Assembly: GCA_031002005.1 (NCBI GenBank)
Contig: CM061919.1
Coordinates: forward strand, 12,595,687 to 12,659,686
Origin: Vandiemenella viatica
Lineage: Eukaryota; Arthropoda; Insecta; Orthoptera; Morabidae
Direction: 5' to 3'
Length of the DNA: 64,000 bases
Shown here in pieces: positions 1 through 8,718 of this stretch (positions are counted from its first letter, which is position 1; each line of letters opens with the position of its first letter). Under the pieces are notes generated by a model that saw nothing but the letters and a program-made list of their open reading frames with translations, did no database searches and was not told where the DNA came from. Both the position numbers and the translations under genes were made by a program.

Positions 1-220
1 TTTTTTTTTTTTTTTTTGTATCTATCTTGTGCCCACTAGATAGCGTTTACATAACAGTATATAATCTGTGAATCAATGTTTTGTCAATACCTGTAATCTC
101 TGCGAAAATCGTTTCCTACAATCAGTCAAATCATCGATAGATTTTCTAGGCCAACCCACATTGGACGGATTGGATCATATAGGAATTTCGAAACAACATT
201 GAAAAAATTATGGTATTTAT
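1..220. other. No gene seen; poly-T at window edge
   Basis: The window opens with a 17-base T run, which could be the tail of a retroelement lying outside the window. The rest is AT-rich with no supported feature. Confidence 0.4.
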
Positions 221-451
221 TTAAAAATGCACTCTCAGTTCTCTTAGGAGTGTGACATTTTGTTTTAATTCCCAATTTAAGCCTTTAAAAAGTTTGTTCG
301 AACTGTTGCGTTTTTCAGCAGTGAATCTCGGTTGATTTAAAATATTTTTTCCTATTAATTCCCACTTTTGCACGAAATCATTTCGTTTCTCGTGTTTACT
401 CATATCATAAATAACTTTTCGGGTCATGAGCTTGATATCAGAAGAGTCCAT
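221..451 (-). pseudogene. Possible MADF/trihelix-like fragment
   Basis: A 76-codon frame starts at an ATG at 451. It has a charged helical stretch (KHEKRNDFVQKWELIGKNI) recalling the first helices of MADF/SANT-type DNA-binding domains found in insect regulators and Harbinger-type transposons. The later tryptophan and basic helices expected of a full domain are not clear. No promoter, splice sites or neighbour support it. It may be a transposon fragment or chance. Confidence 0.2.
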
Positions 452-1026
452 AACAAAGAAAATATTAGATAAATTAATATGATAGGGGGAAAAATGAAGT
501 TTGCTTTATTTTAAAGAATCTAGATTTTTTCGAATAAATAGACGTTTGGCACTTTTTGGCACCTAAATTTCAATGAAACTCCAAGATAGTACATTAAACT
601 AAAACCATACAAGAAATCAGACCCGGGAAAGGTCGGGAAATATAACAAAATTACTCTTTAACACTTTTCGTAATAAAAATATGTGTAGAAATTGAGTCAG
701 CTTGGAAAAATGTACAGAAATAAAATTGTGCGATACTTTTGGACGTATGTTACTATTATTTCAGTTCTAGGTACCTGGATGTACAATAGCCATGATTAAA
801 ATCACCACTAATCACTTAACATGACACACAAAATAGTACAACTTTTAATTTTCTTGTATTTGCTTGGTAATGTACGTGCATCTTACAATGTGTTCAGAAG
901 ACGACTGTTCACGAGGTGCGGAATGGAGCTTATCTATAAAACATAGCGGGATGTTGTTCGATAGACATTTGCCTCGAGTCTGGTAGATACGGGTTCTTGG
1001 AATTTGCTTGAAATTTTTTTTGACTT
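452..1026. other. No gene seen
   Basis: AT-rich sequence. Short open frames exist on both strands but show no recognisable motif or coding character. Confidence 0.4.
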
Positions 1027-1305
1027 TTGATCGGGTTTTTGTGTCAAATACCTCTGTGTGCATCGTGTGGAGGTAATGAGCCAGAAGTTAGATGGCTTAC
1101 ACATAATTACCATGGAATACCTTGGAATTCTGACGGTGTTTCTTTCAGCAGGATGTGCTCTATACTACTTACAATAACCAATGAGGATGATTCAATCATT
1201 TACGTTAAAGGACGGGAGAAGGCAAGATGGCTGCAGAAAATTATCAGGAAGAAAGTATGCTACAACATTGAAGATTTAGGATGTCTGCCACTGCAAGAGA
1301 AATAA
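1027..1305 (+). CDS. Hypothetical protein, C-terminal portion (multi-copy arthropod family?)
   Basis: A 92-codon frame ends at a TAA, with an AATAAA polyadenylation signal about 90 bases later (1392-1397). Distinctive pieces are WLTHNYHGIPWNSDG, IYVKGREKARWLQKII and IEDLGCLPLQ. They recall a multi-copy, function-unknown protein family I associate with arthropod genomes; this is memory, not a search result. The usual N-terminal part is not visible upstream, so the gene is 5'-truncated or has an unseen exon, and the first ATG may not be a true start. It converges on the virus-like gene pair at 1480-2815, whose compact style it shares. Confidence 0.4.
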   Translation: MIGFLCQIPLCASCGGNEPEVRWLTHNYHGIPWNSDGVSFSRMCSILLTITNEDDSIIYVKGREKARWLQKIIRKKVCYNIEDLGCLPLQEK

Positions 1306-1479
1306 TTTGAGAAAACTTTGTAACTTACATATATTTTGTAATAATATGTGTGCAAATGAAAATGTATTTTTAATCGCCAATTGGAGGGCGAAATAAAAGA
1401 TTTAAAAAATATATATATTCTATCTTATTATTTAATTAGGATAGGTGAAATGACAAAAGAAAAATCTGGTAAAATGATT

Positions 1480-2116
1480 TTATTTTTCACTGTTTACAAT
1501 TCTGCATACATCATTAAGTACAATCAAATGTTTGTATGCAACTATTTCATTCCTTAATTGCACAAATTCATTTGTAGAACTGTAAGACACATGAATAGGA
1601 TGAACGTTGTTGATGTGCATGTCCATTAACTTCGACACTGAGGAAGTATATGTGTAGTAGTCACTCAACACTTTGTCAGCCAACTCACTCACAAACACCT
1701 TGTAGTATGCTGATGCGTTGAAATACCACTTTTTCCTGTTGGAAAAGGGAGCGGTCACTGCTGGCTGCACATCGACGAGGTTCCACCATGTAGACTCGGC
1801 GAAGAAAATGCCGTTGGTGGGATCAGTACTGTGTTGAAATAATAAAATTTTCACCCCAGAAACTGTCCTGCATGAAATAGTATGCTGTCCGAGTTGGATG
1901 CTGCTCTGGTCGCTGTCACATATTGGACACTGTGTCAGACTCCCTGATGAGTATTTCCCATTCTTCGAATGAGAGGGTGATCTTGTTGTAAACCACCCTC
2001 TCAAGTACCACAACAGGATCGAAATCATTCTGTGGTGACAATCCCAAAGTCAATCTCTTGGAATCTCCACTGTTGAGCTGGTACACTGACGCGAAGAATA
2101 TTACTTGGCTGCGCAT
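1480..2116 (-). pseudogene. Virus-like ~215-aa repeat-family protein, copy B (frameshifted)
   Basis: One of four copies in this window (A 2150-2815, C 47109-47793, D 49071-49546). The start ATG at 2116 sits just downstream of a TCAGTC initiator. Conserved features in order: an opening FFASVYQLNSGDSKRLT, a strand ending PVVVLE, a helix with FEEWEIL, then GVKILLF, FFAESTWWNLVDVQPAV, YYKVFV and MDMHINNVH. Two half-repeats of strands followed by a helix containing a conserved Trp suggest a PC4-like nucleic-acid-binding fold, but that is only an inference from pattern. The frame breaks near 1916-1930. The stop codon lies inside an AATAAA signal (1484-1479), an economy typical of small DNA viruses. 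Biological role unknown. Confidence 0.55.
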
Positions 2117-2123
2117 CGTAGCA

Positions 2124-2160
2124 GACTGAGGGATGGAGGGCTGGTGTCACTAATTATGAC
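2124..2160 (-). promoter_or_regulatory. Initiator and weak TATA-like box for copy B
   Basis: TCAGTC at 2129-2124 matches the arthropod initiator and lies 8 bases upstream of the copy B ATG. A CATAATTA sequence about 30 bases further upstream could act as TATA box and overlaps the stop codon of copy A, so the intergenic space is only about 34 bases. Confidence 0.4.
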
Positions 2161-2815
2161 CACACACATCATAATTTTGCTCAACTTTGCACTTTACGTC
2201 ATCAAACACTAACAGTTTTTTAGTTGCCTTTATTTCTAGCTTTAAATATTCATAGTCTAGTGTTGAACAAGGGTTGTGTGACACCTCACTGACATGTACA
2301 TTATCAAAATGCATATCTATCAGATCCTGCATAGAACAACGTGGGTATTCACTATTCACTTTCACTGATAGTGTATTCACAAACTCGTTGTAGTACTTAC
2401 TAGCTTTATAACTCCAGGACTTCAATGTGTTGATGGTTCTGTTCACTGCGGGGATGGTGTCGACGAAGATGCCCCATGTTGATTCAACGAGAAACACACC
2501 ATAGGTAGGAACAGCATTGTTGAAAAACCATATAGTTTTCGCTCCAGACACTGCTCCGGATGAGATGGTGTTGTCACCAAGTAATACAATCGTTTGCAGA
2601 TGTTCACCGTTGATGAAGAAGCTACCAATTGTATATATCTGTGTTCTCAGCACATCCCACTCTTCATGCGTGAGAGTGACTTTATTTTACCCAACTTTTT
2701 CGAGTACTACGACTGGTTTAAATCCCAGTTTAGAAGACAAACCAACAGTGAGCCGCTTGGTGTTACTGCTGTTTAACTTGTAACTTGCTGAAAACAGGAG
2801 CACCATACTAGCCAT
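2150..2815 (-). pseudogene. Virus-like ~215-aa repeat-family protein, copy A (broken frame)
   Basis: Paralogue of copy B, immediately upstream on the same strand. ATG at 2815. Shared landmarks: FSASYKLNSSNTKRLTVGLS, FKPVVVLE, THEEWDVL, GAKTIWFF, GVFLVESTWGIFVD, KYYNEFV and DMHFDNVH. The N-terminal frame (2815 to about 2692) and the remaining frame (to 2150) are offset by one base close to 2690, where the other copies read through. The coding length otherwise matches the family (~220 codons). Head-to-tail placement with copy B implies local duplication followed by strong divergence, since the two differ at many residues. Function unknown; a role in nucleic-acid binding is a guess from predicted strand-helix pattern. 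Confidence 0.55.
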
Positions 2816-2832
2816 AGTGAACTGCACTAGGC

Positions 2833-2870
2833 GACTGAGGGCGAGCTGGCTGGCGTGATGGTATTTATAC
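2833..2870 (-). promoter_or_regulatory. TATA + initiator core promoter of copy A
   Basis: GTATAAATAC (2870-2861) is followed 33 bases later by TCAGTC (2838-2833), standard spacing for an arthropod RNA polymerase II core promoter, with the ATG 18 bases downstream of the initiator. Confidence 0.6.
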
Positions 2871-2894
2871 CTCTTCTTTTAGGTATGACTCATA

Positions 2895-3257
2895 TCAAAC
2901 ACGTACACATTTAATAGGAATAGGGTCCAATACATAATGATAGCCATCATCGTCGATTTCACGATTAATACATGGTTTTATCTTCCATTGTCTACCCACA
3001 TCAATGGGTTCGTTCAAACTGCGTGCAGATAAAGCATTAACGATATTTACGTTGCTCGGTAATGACGCATATGGTACACGAATCTCGTGGTGCTGATTAA
3101 ACACGAATCCATAGTGATGCGTGAACTGGCAGCGTTTAAGAAATCGAGGAGGCGCTCTCTGGTGGCCGCCAAGTGAACTAGTGACGTCACAGGGTGACAA
3201 TAGAACCATCAGTTGGTGCTGCCCTCTGGTGGCGGAAAAGTGAACTATGGTTGTCAA
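2895..3257 (-). CDS. Hypothetical ORF upstream of copies A/B
   Basis: A 120-codon frame. The second half (VPYASLPSNVNIVNALSARS ... NREIDDDGYHYVLDPIPIK) has coding-like composition. The first half overlaps the CTCF-like and CRE-like motifs and is probably non-coding, so the true start may be internal or the piece may be a C-terminal exon or relic. It lies upstream of and in the same direction as copies A and B and may belong to the same virus-like cluster. I do not recognise the family. Confidence 0.3.
   Translation of the reverse strand: MTTIVHFSATRGQHQLMVLLSPCDVTSSLGGHQRAPPRFLKRCQFTHHYGFVFNQHHEIRVPYASLPSNVNIVNALSARSLNEPIDVGRQWKIKPCINREIDDDGYHYVLDPIPIKCVRV
3151..3235. promoter_or_regulatory. 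Two CTCF-like motifs flanking a perfect CRE palindrome
   Basis: GGCGCTCTCTGGTGGCCGCC (3151-3170) and GCTGCCCTCTGGTGGCGGAA (3219-3238) are in the same orientation. The second, read on the minus strand, fits the CTCF core CCACYAGRKGGC perfectly and the first has one mismatch. TGACGTCA at 3182-3189 is a perfect CREB/ATF site. Both CTCF-like motifs are followed by AAGTGAACTA, so they sit in an imperfect ~70 bp direct repeat. Function is inferred from motif match only. Confidence 0.4.
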
Positions 3258-3263
3258 CTGTTA

Positions 3264-3502
3264 TTAGGACACTACTGAAATAAGCTGAGCGAAAATCAAA
3301 GACATCAGATAGCGGAAGAAGAGAACACAATTACAACTCGTGAAAGAATGAAAGCTAGTTCCTGAACCAATTGCAGAAGGAACAGTGAAGCTGGAAGTCT
3401 GACTTTCACAACACCCACTTGATGGAAGATATCCTACGACAACGAGCCACATCAGTGTGGTCCACAGAGGCCGTCCTCTGAGCAACAGCTGGAGCCGTCT
3501 TA
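3264..3502. other. No gene seen
   Basis: Sequence between the hypothetical ORF and the MITE. One minus-strand frame (3264-3485) has no recognisable features. Confidence 0.4.
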
Positions 3503-3881
3503 AGGCGCATTCCCACGATCCCTTGTAACGAAGGCGAGACGGGACGGGACCTTATTAGCCGAAGTGTAGGGACGACCGCGGGCCGAGGGTTAGTCCTAGC
3601 TTACCTCACCGCCACCTCCGCACCACGTTGCCTAAAGTCGTTTGGCACAGAGCACTTTACAGCAACAGAAGGGGTGCACACCGCTGCTGCAAACCGATGG
3701 CAACAGCGCACCGCTACACACGCCTGTGATGTTTACCGACTCAGAGTGGGTAGCTGCGTTTCGTCTCCGCTAGCAGAGGCGGCCCTGTTCCCATGGCGTG
3801 TGGTTGAGTATTCGTCCCGTCCCGTCCCGTCCCGTCCCGTCTCGTCTCGCCTTCGTTACAAGGGATCTTGGGAATGTGCCT
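3503..3881. mobile_element. Harbinger-like MITE with CCCGT-rich terminal repeats
   Basis: Termini AGGCGCATTCCC and GGGAATGTGCCT are inverted and extend about 50 bases through CTTGTAACGAAGGCGAGACG. They are flanked by TTA on both sides (3500-3502, 3882-3884), the 3 bp TWA-type duplication of PIF/Harbinger elements. A CCCGT pentanucleotide run lies at about 3816-3840 near the right end. No transposase is present, so the element is non-autonomous. Confidence 0.65.
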
Positions 3882-5384
3882 TTAGAATTACAGAAGGCTA
3901 ACTCCTACACGACTCACCGCATTGTCGGTTCCAGCGTAATCTATCTTCGGAGCGCAATCAACAACAAGAAAAAATGAACATTAGTCTATACTTATAATAC
4001 CTGTAACAGGCGAAAATATGTACATAAGTAAATTTTGAAAATTTTAATTGGAAGAAGCATTACTAATGATGTAGAAGCCAAACAACATCTATATATATAA
4101 AAATCAATGCCACTTTTCGTTGTAATTTTATAACTCAAGAACGGGTTCACCTATCCAAACCAAATGTTTAGGCTTTGTTCGGACTATTTAGTAGATGGTT
4201 TATGTGAAATTTGCACAAAATTGGTCGAGCGGTTCTTCATTTATCACATTTTTTGTAACAAATGAATTCAATAAATGGCGGATCATTTTGTTAATGGGGA
4301 TTTTGCTGTCAAATTGAAACTTATTTCAGTGTTGACAGGCAAGCATGTTGTTATGTCATTCATGCGGTCATTTCATTTTGGACGTGCTTCGATTAAAGCA
4401 AATTGTCAGCGACAATTATTTCTTTGTGTTTATATTTTTAAACATATTGTTGAGTGCATTCATACAAACGGTGAGTCTTGAATTGTTCAAATGTACTATG
4501 TATATGTGTGCGTGTACTTTTCTCAGTTTTTTTTAGCGAGCCGTCGGTGTTTCATATCGTTTACAGGCTTTATTTGAATTAAAATGTCAAACGCATTTAC
4601 ACAAACGGTAAGTTTTGAACTGTTGAATTGAATTACATGTATGTAAACATATTGTGTGTATACGGGTGTTTTATTCTTTTGTAACAGATGGAAGCACGTC
4701 GATTTAAAAAGGAATTATTATTGACATTTTTATATACATTGACGTATGCAGTCATATATACTTCCATACACACATATACGCACATGTATAAATACTGATT
4801 ACTATTAATGTAGCAATTTGTTTTTAATTTGATTTATTCTTTTTTATATGAAGGAAAAATGCCACGAGCCAGAAGAGCAAATATAGGTCGGCGAACGCGT
4901 AATGCAAATGATGTGGCATTACTAAGACGATCACAGACTGCAGATGAACGTGCACATGCTAATGTATCGCAGCGTGAACGTAATGCACGAAATAGATCTG
5001 TTGACCCTGTACCTGTACTGAATCTTGCACGGCAATCACGAATAAGTCGTGCTGTTTTGGCTGAAATGATGAGTGCTGCTTTTAATTACAACAGTCAGAT
5101 TGATTATAGTATGAACGGATACATTGGAATGATAAGACGCAATTTGTCCACATTGTGATTCGGCTAACTTTCCAGGTGAAACGCCCAGCATGTGTTGTGC
5201 TAATGGCAAAGTGAGATTGCCAGCATTAGAAACTTCACCCGAACCATTGTATTCATTTATTTTTGGGACATCTCATACGTCGAAGCACTTTTTGAGTCAC
5301 ATTCAACAATACAATTCGACATGTCAAATGACTTCTTTTGGTGCTACTAAAATTTTTAGAGATAATTTTATGCCGACGTTTAAG

Positions 5385-5633
5385 GTAAATACTTCAACAG
5401 GACCGAGCGTGGTGGTGTAACGGATAGCGTTCTGGCCTCGCATTCGGGAGGACGGCGGTTCGAATCCCCGTCCGGGCATCCAGATTTGGGTTTTCCATGG
5501 TTTCCCCAAATCACTCCAGGTGAATGCCGGGATGCTTCCTTCAAAAAAAAGGCCATGGCCGAATTCTTTCCCATTCCTTGCCCCCATCCTTTCCCGTCTC
5601 TAAAGACCACGTTGTTAAAAAGGGACGTTAAAC

Positions 5634-5689
<56 letters not shown>

Positions 5690-5792
5690 TCAACAGGATT
5701 GTCCCATGTTTATATCAATCTGAATCATAAAGTATTCGATAGTTTTAAAAATTCTGATCCAACATCTACCTAAAATTGCATACATGTTACAG
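5385..5792 (+). other. Helitron intron enlarged by a SINE
   Basis: Begins AAG|GTAAAT and ends TTACAG|ATTCAG. Removing the SINE and one copy of its target duplication leaves a ~110-base intron joining FMPTFK to IQGQIYH, the order expected in Helitron proteins. Confidence 0.65.
5403..5686 (+). mobile_element. tRNA-derived SINE, near full length, 12-bp TSD
   Basis: Reference copy of the main SINE family here. Head: A-box region TGGTGTAACGGATAG and B box GGTTCGAATCC from a tRNA-like pol III promoter. Body: a conserved stretch with TTTTCCATGGTTTCC and TCACTCCAGGTGAATGCCGG. Tail: poly-A of about 50 bases. It is flanked by ACTTCAACAGGA at 5391-5402 and 5687-5698, a clean LINE-type duplication. A long intact tail suggests a young insertion. 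Confidence 0.9.
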
Positions 5793-6424
5793 ATTCAGGG
5801 CCAGATTTATCATCAAGCTGGTTCGTTATTGCCATACCCCGACGCTGATCATCAATTTTTGCAAATTTATTTTACTGGTGATGAAAATCGTGAATTGGAT
5901 CAACGTTGTGCAATTGTTTCGAATACAAGACGAGAAATTATTCGTGAGCTACAAAGTCTTTTCCATCAGCATAACGCATTAGTTCAATTGTTCAAAATTG
6001 CTCTCGATCGTATGCCATCTGATAATCACAAAATCGTAATAAGGGCTGATAGAACACCTTTTGGAGAGCATGCAAGACGATTCAAGGCACAGACAATTGA
6101 TGAGGTTGCAATTGTAATTCTTGGTGATAAGTTTCAACCCTGTGATATTGTACTTCATCGCAGAAATGAGCAATTGCAACGTGTTTCGGAACTTCATCGT
6201 AGTTACGATGCATTACAATACCCAATATTGCATTGGAAAGGTGACGATGCTACCATATCAATATACCAATGATTGATCCACAAACAGGTAAATAACTGAC
6301 CTATTTTCAGTGTGTTGACATTTCATTTGTATAATTTTCTAAAGTCACATTTTGCACTTATTTTAAGGTCTACATGTACAGAAAAAAGTAGGTGCCATGA
6401 ATTTTTATTCGTATCGATTAGTCT

Positions 6425-8475
6425 TGTGTAGTTCGCGAACGAACTAGTTCGGAAGAGCGCTCCCACGAGCGAACTACGCAAACTAGTTCCCAGATCTCTC
6501 GCTCCTTAATTCGTTCGATCCTTTCCCGAAGAACAACTATTGTTTTAGTTTATTATCTAAAAGGTAACACAGTTCGCTGTGGACATTAATAATTATTGCA
6601 GAAGTCAAAAACGGAAATTTAACATGGAATGTGAAAACAAAACACACTTTTATTCCATTAACACTTAAAAGACAACTACCAGTAACCACAACTATTATAA
6701 CAAAGAAGAGAGCGCGTGAAGTAGCGCTAGCAAAGCGAGCGAACGAGCTGTCTTTCTGGAATTCCAGAGCGTAGCGACCTAGTTCGTGAACTAAACACAG
6801 CGCTACTGCTCGCGAACTAACCTGAGCGGTACCGTTCGTGAACTAAATTGAGCGCTACCGCTCGCGAACTAAACTGAGCGGTACCGTTCGCGAACTAAAC
6901 TGAGCATTCCCGGTCACGAACTATTACCATTCGCCGCTAGGATTACCAACATTTTTTATGTTAATGGTAGAATGTTTTTTTAGAATAACCTATAAAAATA
7001 TAGTACACTTCAAAAATATAATATTTTACGAAAGAGTAAAAACGGGCAAAAGATTGGGGTTTTTTTTACTAATTTAATTTTTAAGCTATATTTTTTTTTG
7101 CACCTCTTGCATCTTTAACAATTTTCTGTCTACAGTATAATTGTAATATGCTTTATCGCTTTCAGTTGTTAAATTAATGTCGATCAAAAGCTCATTTTTA
7201 CTAATGAAATACTGCTCTTACTTTTACCTAGATTTCGTGTAATATTGTTATTTCAGAGTAAAGTTCGTTCACTTTGATACTCATTTTTTCTCATAAATTT
7301 AGAACCTCTAATATTGTCTCACAGCCATCAAATGAAACATCGTGTTTTAAATTTAGTTTTTGGATTTTCTATAGCCAATTTCTTTCATTAAAATCTAACT
7401 ATTTACTAAGATACTCCAGACTTTTATCAACGAATACTAGAACATTATTTTTAATATTATCACTTTCTGTGGAAAATTTGGCTTTTCTTGTTTTCTTAAC
7501 CAAAGAAAAAGTCTCTTTTACATTTTTCTAGCGCTGATTTTAAAGCTGACATAATATAATACTTATCTCAGTCTGTTGGTTAACAGATTTGTGAAAGTTA
7601 TGTAAAGAAATGACTTGTGAAATTCAAAACGATTTTAACTTTTGTGTCTTCATCAGTTTCATTCGTCTCCAAAATATTGTGAATGTGTGTTGGATTATCC
7701 TCCTCTACACTAATAAAAAAATAGCTCAATGACTTTCGTTATTGTTACCACTTTCTCATTCAAGGGTCACTGTCATTTTTATATGTCTAATTGTTAGGTA
7801 TCACATTGGAAGTATTACTGTTACTTTTCTTAATAATATAGGTAATATTGTTTCGGTCATATAGTACTTAACTTGTAGCCAATAGTAGAATTATATTTTG
7901 TTCATTATTTCGAAAACTATATTAATATAAAAAAGCCGATTACTTATAAACGGGTATTTTAATTCGTCAAAATAAACGCATTTATAATATTTTATAAGTA
8001 ATGTTGTGTTGTTAAGGCGCGTCGACGGCGGGGTCATTAGCGCCTTTTATAAGTAATGTTTCTTCCATGAACTAATAAATAAATCCATTTAAAAATTTAA
8101 TAATCTACGAATGCAAGTAAAGTAAATAGTAAAAACAGCACAGTTAATCAGTTTACCCATTTGTGCAAAGGAGAATGAGCACTTTGGTTTATCGGTAGCA
8201 ACGGATCATGCTAATGTCAGTTGAAAGGGCTATTATTAAGCAATAACTTTTGTTAAGAAGCTCATATTACATTCCATTTAGAAACGACAAAAAAATTATT
8301 ATGTCCTAATAAATCTGACATAAAAAACAAAATAACGCGTGCAGTAGCGGTAGCAAGACGAGCGAACGATCTGTTTCTCTGAATTCGAAACGCGAACTAA
8401 CGAACTAAAAGAGCGAACTAGTTCGCGAGGGAGCTGCGAACTAAACTGAGCGCTCTTCTTCGCGAGCTATAATGC
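6425..8475. mobile_element. hAT-like non-autonomous element(s) rich in GTTCGCGAACTAG motifs
   Basis: Both ends of this block are dense in GTTCGCGAACTA-type motifs (6425-6520, 6720-6922, 8330-8470) around an AT-rich middle without convincing coding sequence. The same motif flanks a hAT transposase remnant at 16105-16690, which is the reason for the hAT assignment. Exact termini and target duplication are unclear, and it may be more than one insertion. A minus-strand AT-rich frame at 7270-7540 could be degenerate transposase, unproven. Confidence 0.4.
6783..6922. repeat. 26-bp tandem repeat, about five units
   Basis: Units of the type TCGCGAACTAAACTGAGCGG plus six bases recur head to tail every 26 bases with small changes. 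Likely a subterminal transposase-binding array of the surrounding element. Confidence 0.65.
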
Positions 8476-8671
8476 GCAAGTCTACTTCTACCGCCATTTT
8501 TCTCGTAGATAGAAAAATATTTTTACCTCCTACACAAGCGAACATGAAAGAATGACAAACAACGCATTCCTTCGTTGTAATGTGGACAACAAGCAAGCTT
8601 TTAACAAACGCCGCACAGATTTGGCAGCGTGCATTTGGACGATGCGTTTGCTTGCATTCGCCTACCCAGCC

Positions 8672-8718
8672 TAACATAGCGCAGATCGTTGGTGTCTGTG
8701 TGTGGTAGTAGCATCGAG
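8672..8718. repeat. Left fragment of the ~180-bp satellite
   Basis: Carries the satellite segment GTGTGTGGTAGTAGCATCGAG directly before the hAT element; the array continues on the other side at 10239. Confidence 0.6.

Larger units (their letters stand above)
4088..6421 (+). mobile_element. Helitron, 5' portion, truncated
   Basis: Begins TCTATATATATAAAAATC directly after an A, the expected Helitron 5' end (TC, insertion between A and T). It encodes the N-terminal part of a Rep/helicase and stops abruptly near 6421, where unrelated hAT-like sequence begins. No 3' hairpin plus CTRR terminus is seen. Confidence 0.75.
4859..6421 (+). pseudogene. Helitron Rep/helicase N-terminal region (exons, frameshifted)
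   Basis: Starts MPRARRANIGRRTRNA at 4859. The frame breaks near 5150, resumes at FPGETPSMCCANGKVRLP and reaches NFMPTFK at 5384. An intron runs from GT at 5385 to AG at 5792. The next exon begins IQGQIYHQAGSLLP and carries the Helitron helicase-like N domain (DADHQFLQIYF, IVIRADRTPFGEHARRF, YPILHWKGDD). Another frameshift lies near 6250. A second intron (6288-6367) precedes KKVGAMNFYSYRL, after which the gene is cut off. In intact elements this protein would nick and replicate DNA by rolling circle. The nuclease and helicase domains are missing, so this copy is dead. Confidence 0.8.

Noticed and set aside
5403..5490. tRNA gene
   Set aside because: The A and B boxes belong to a SINE head; the SINE body and poly-A follow, and no cloverleaf-complete tRNA is present. 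The same applies to the other SINE heads.
6783..6922. CRISPR-like array of 26-bp repeats
   Set aside because: Units abut without unique spacers and the setting is a eukaryotic transposon.
7274..7531. Small plus-strand frame in AT-rich DNA
   Set aside because: Low-complexity Phe/Leu/Ser composition; at best antisense of degenerate transposase.
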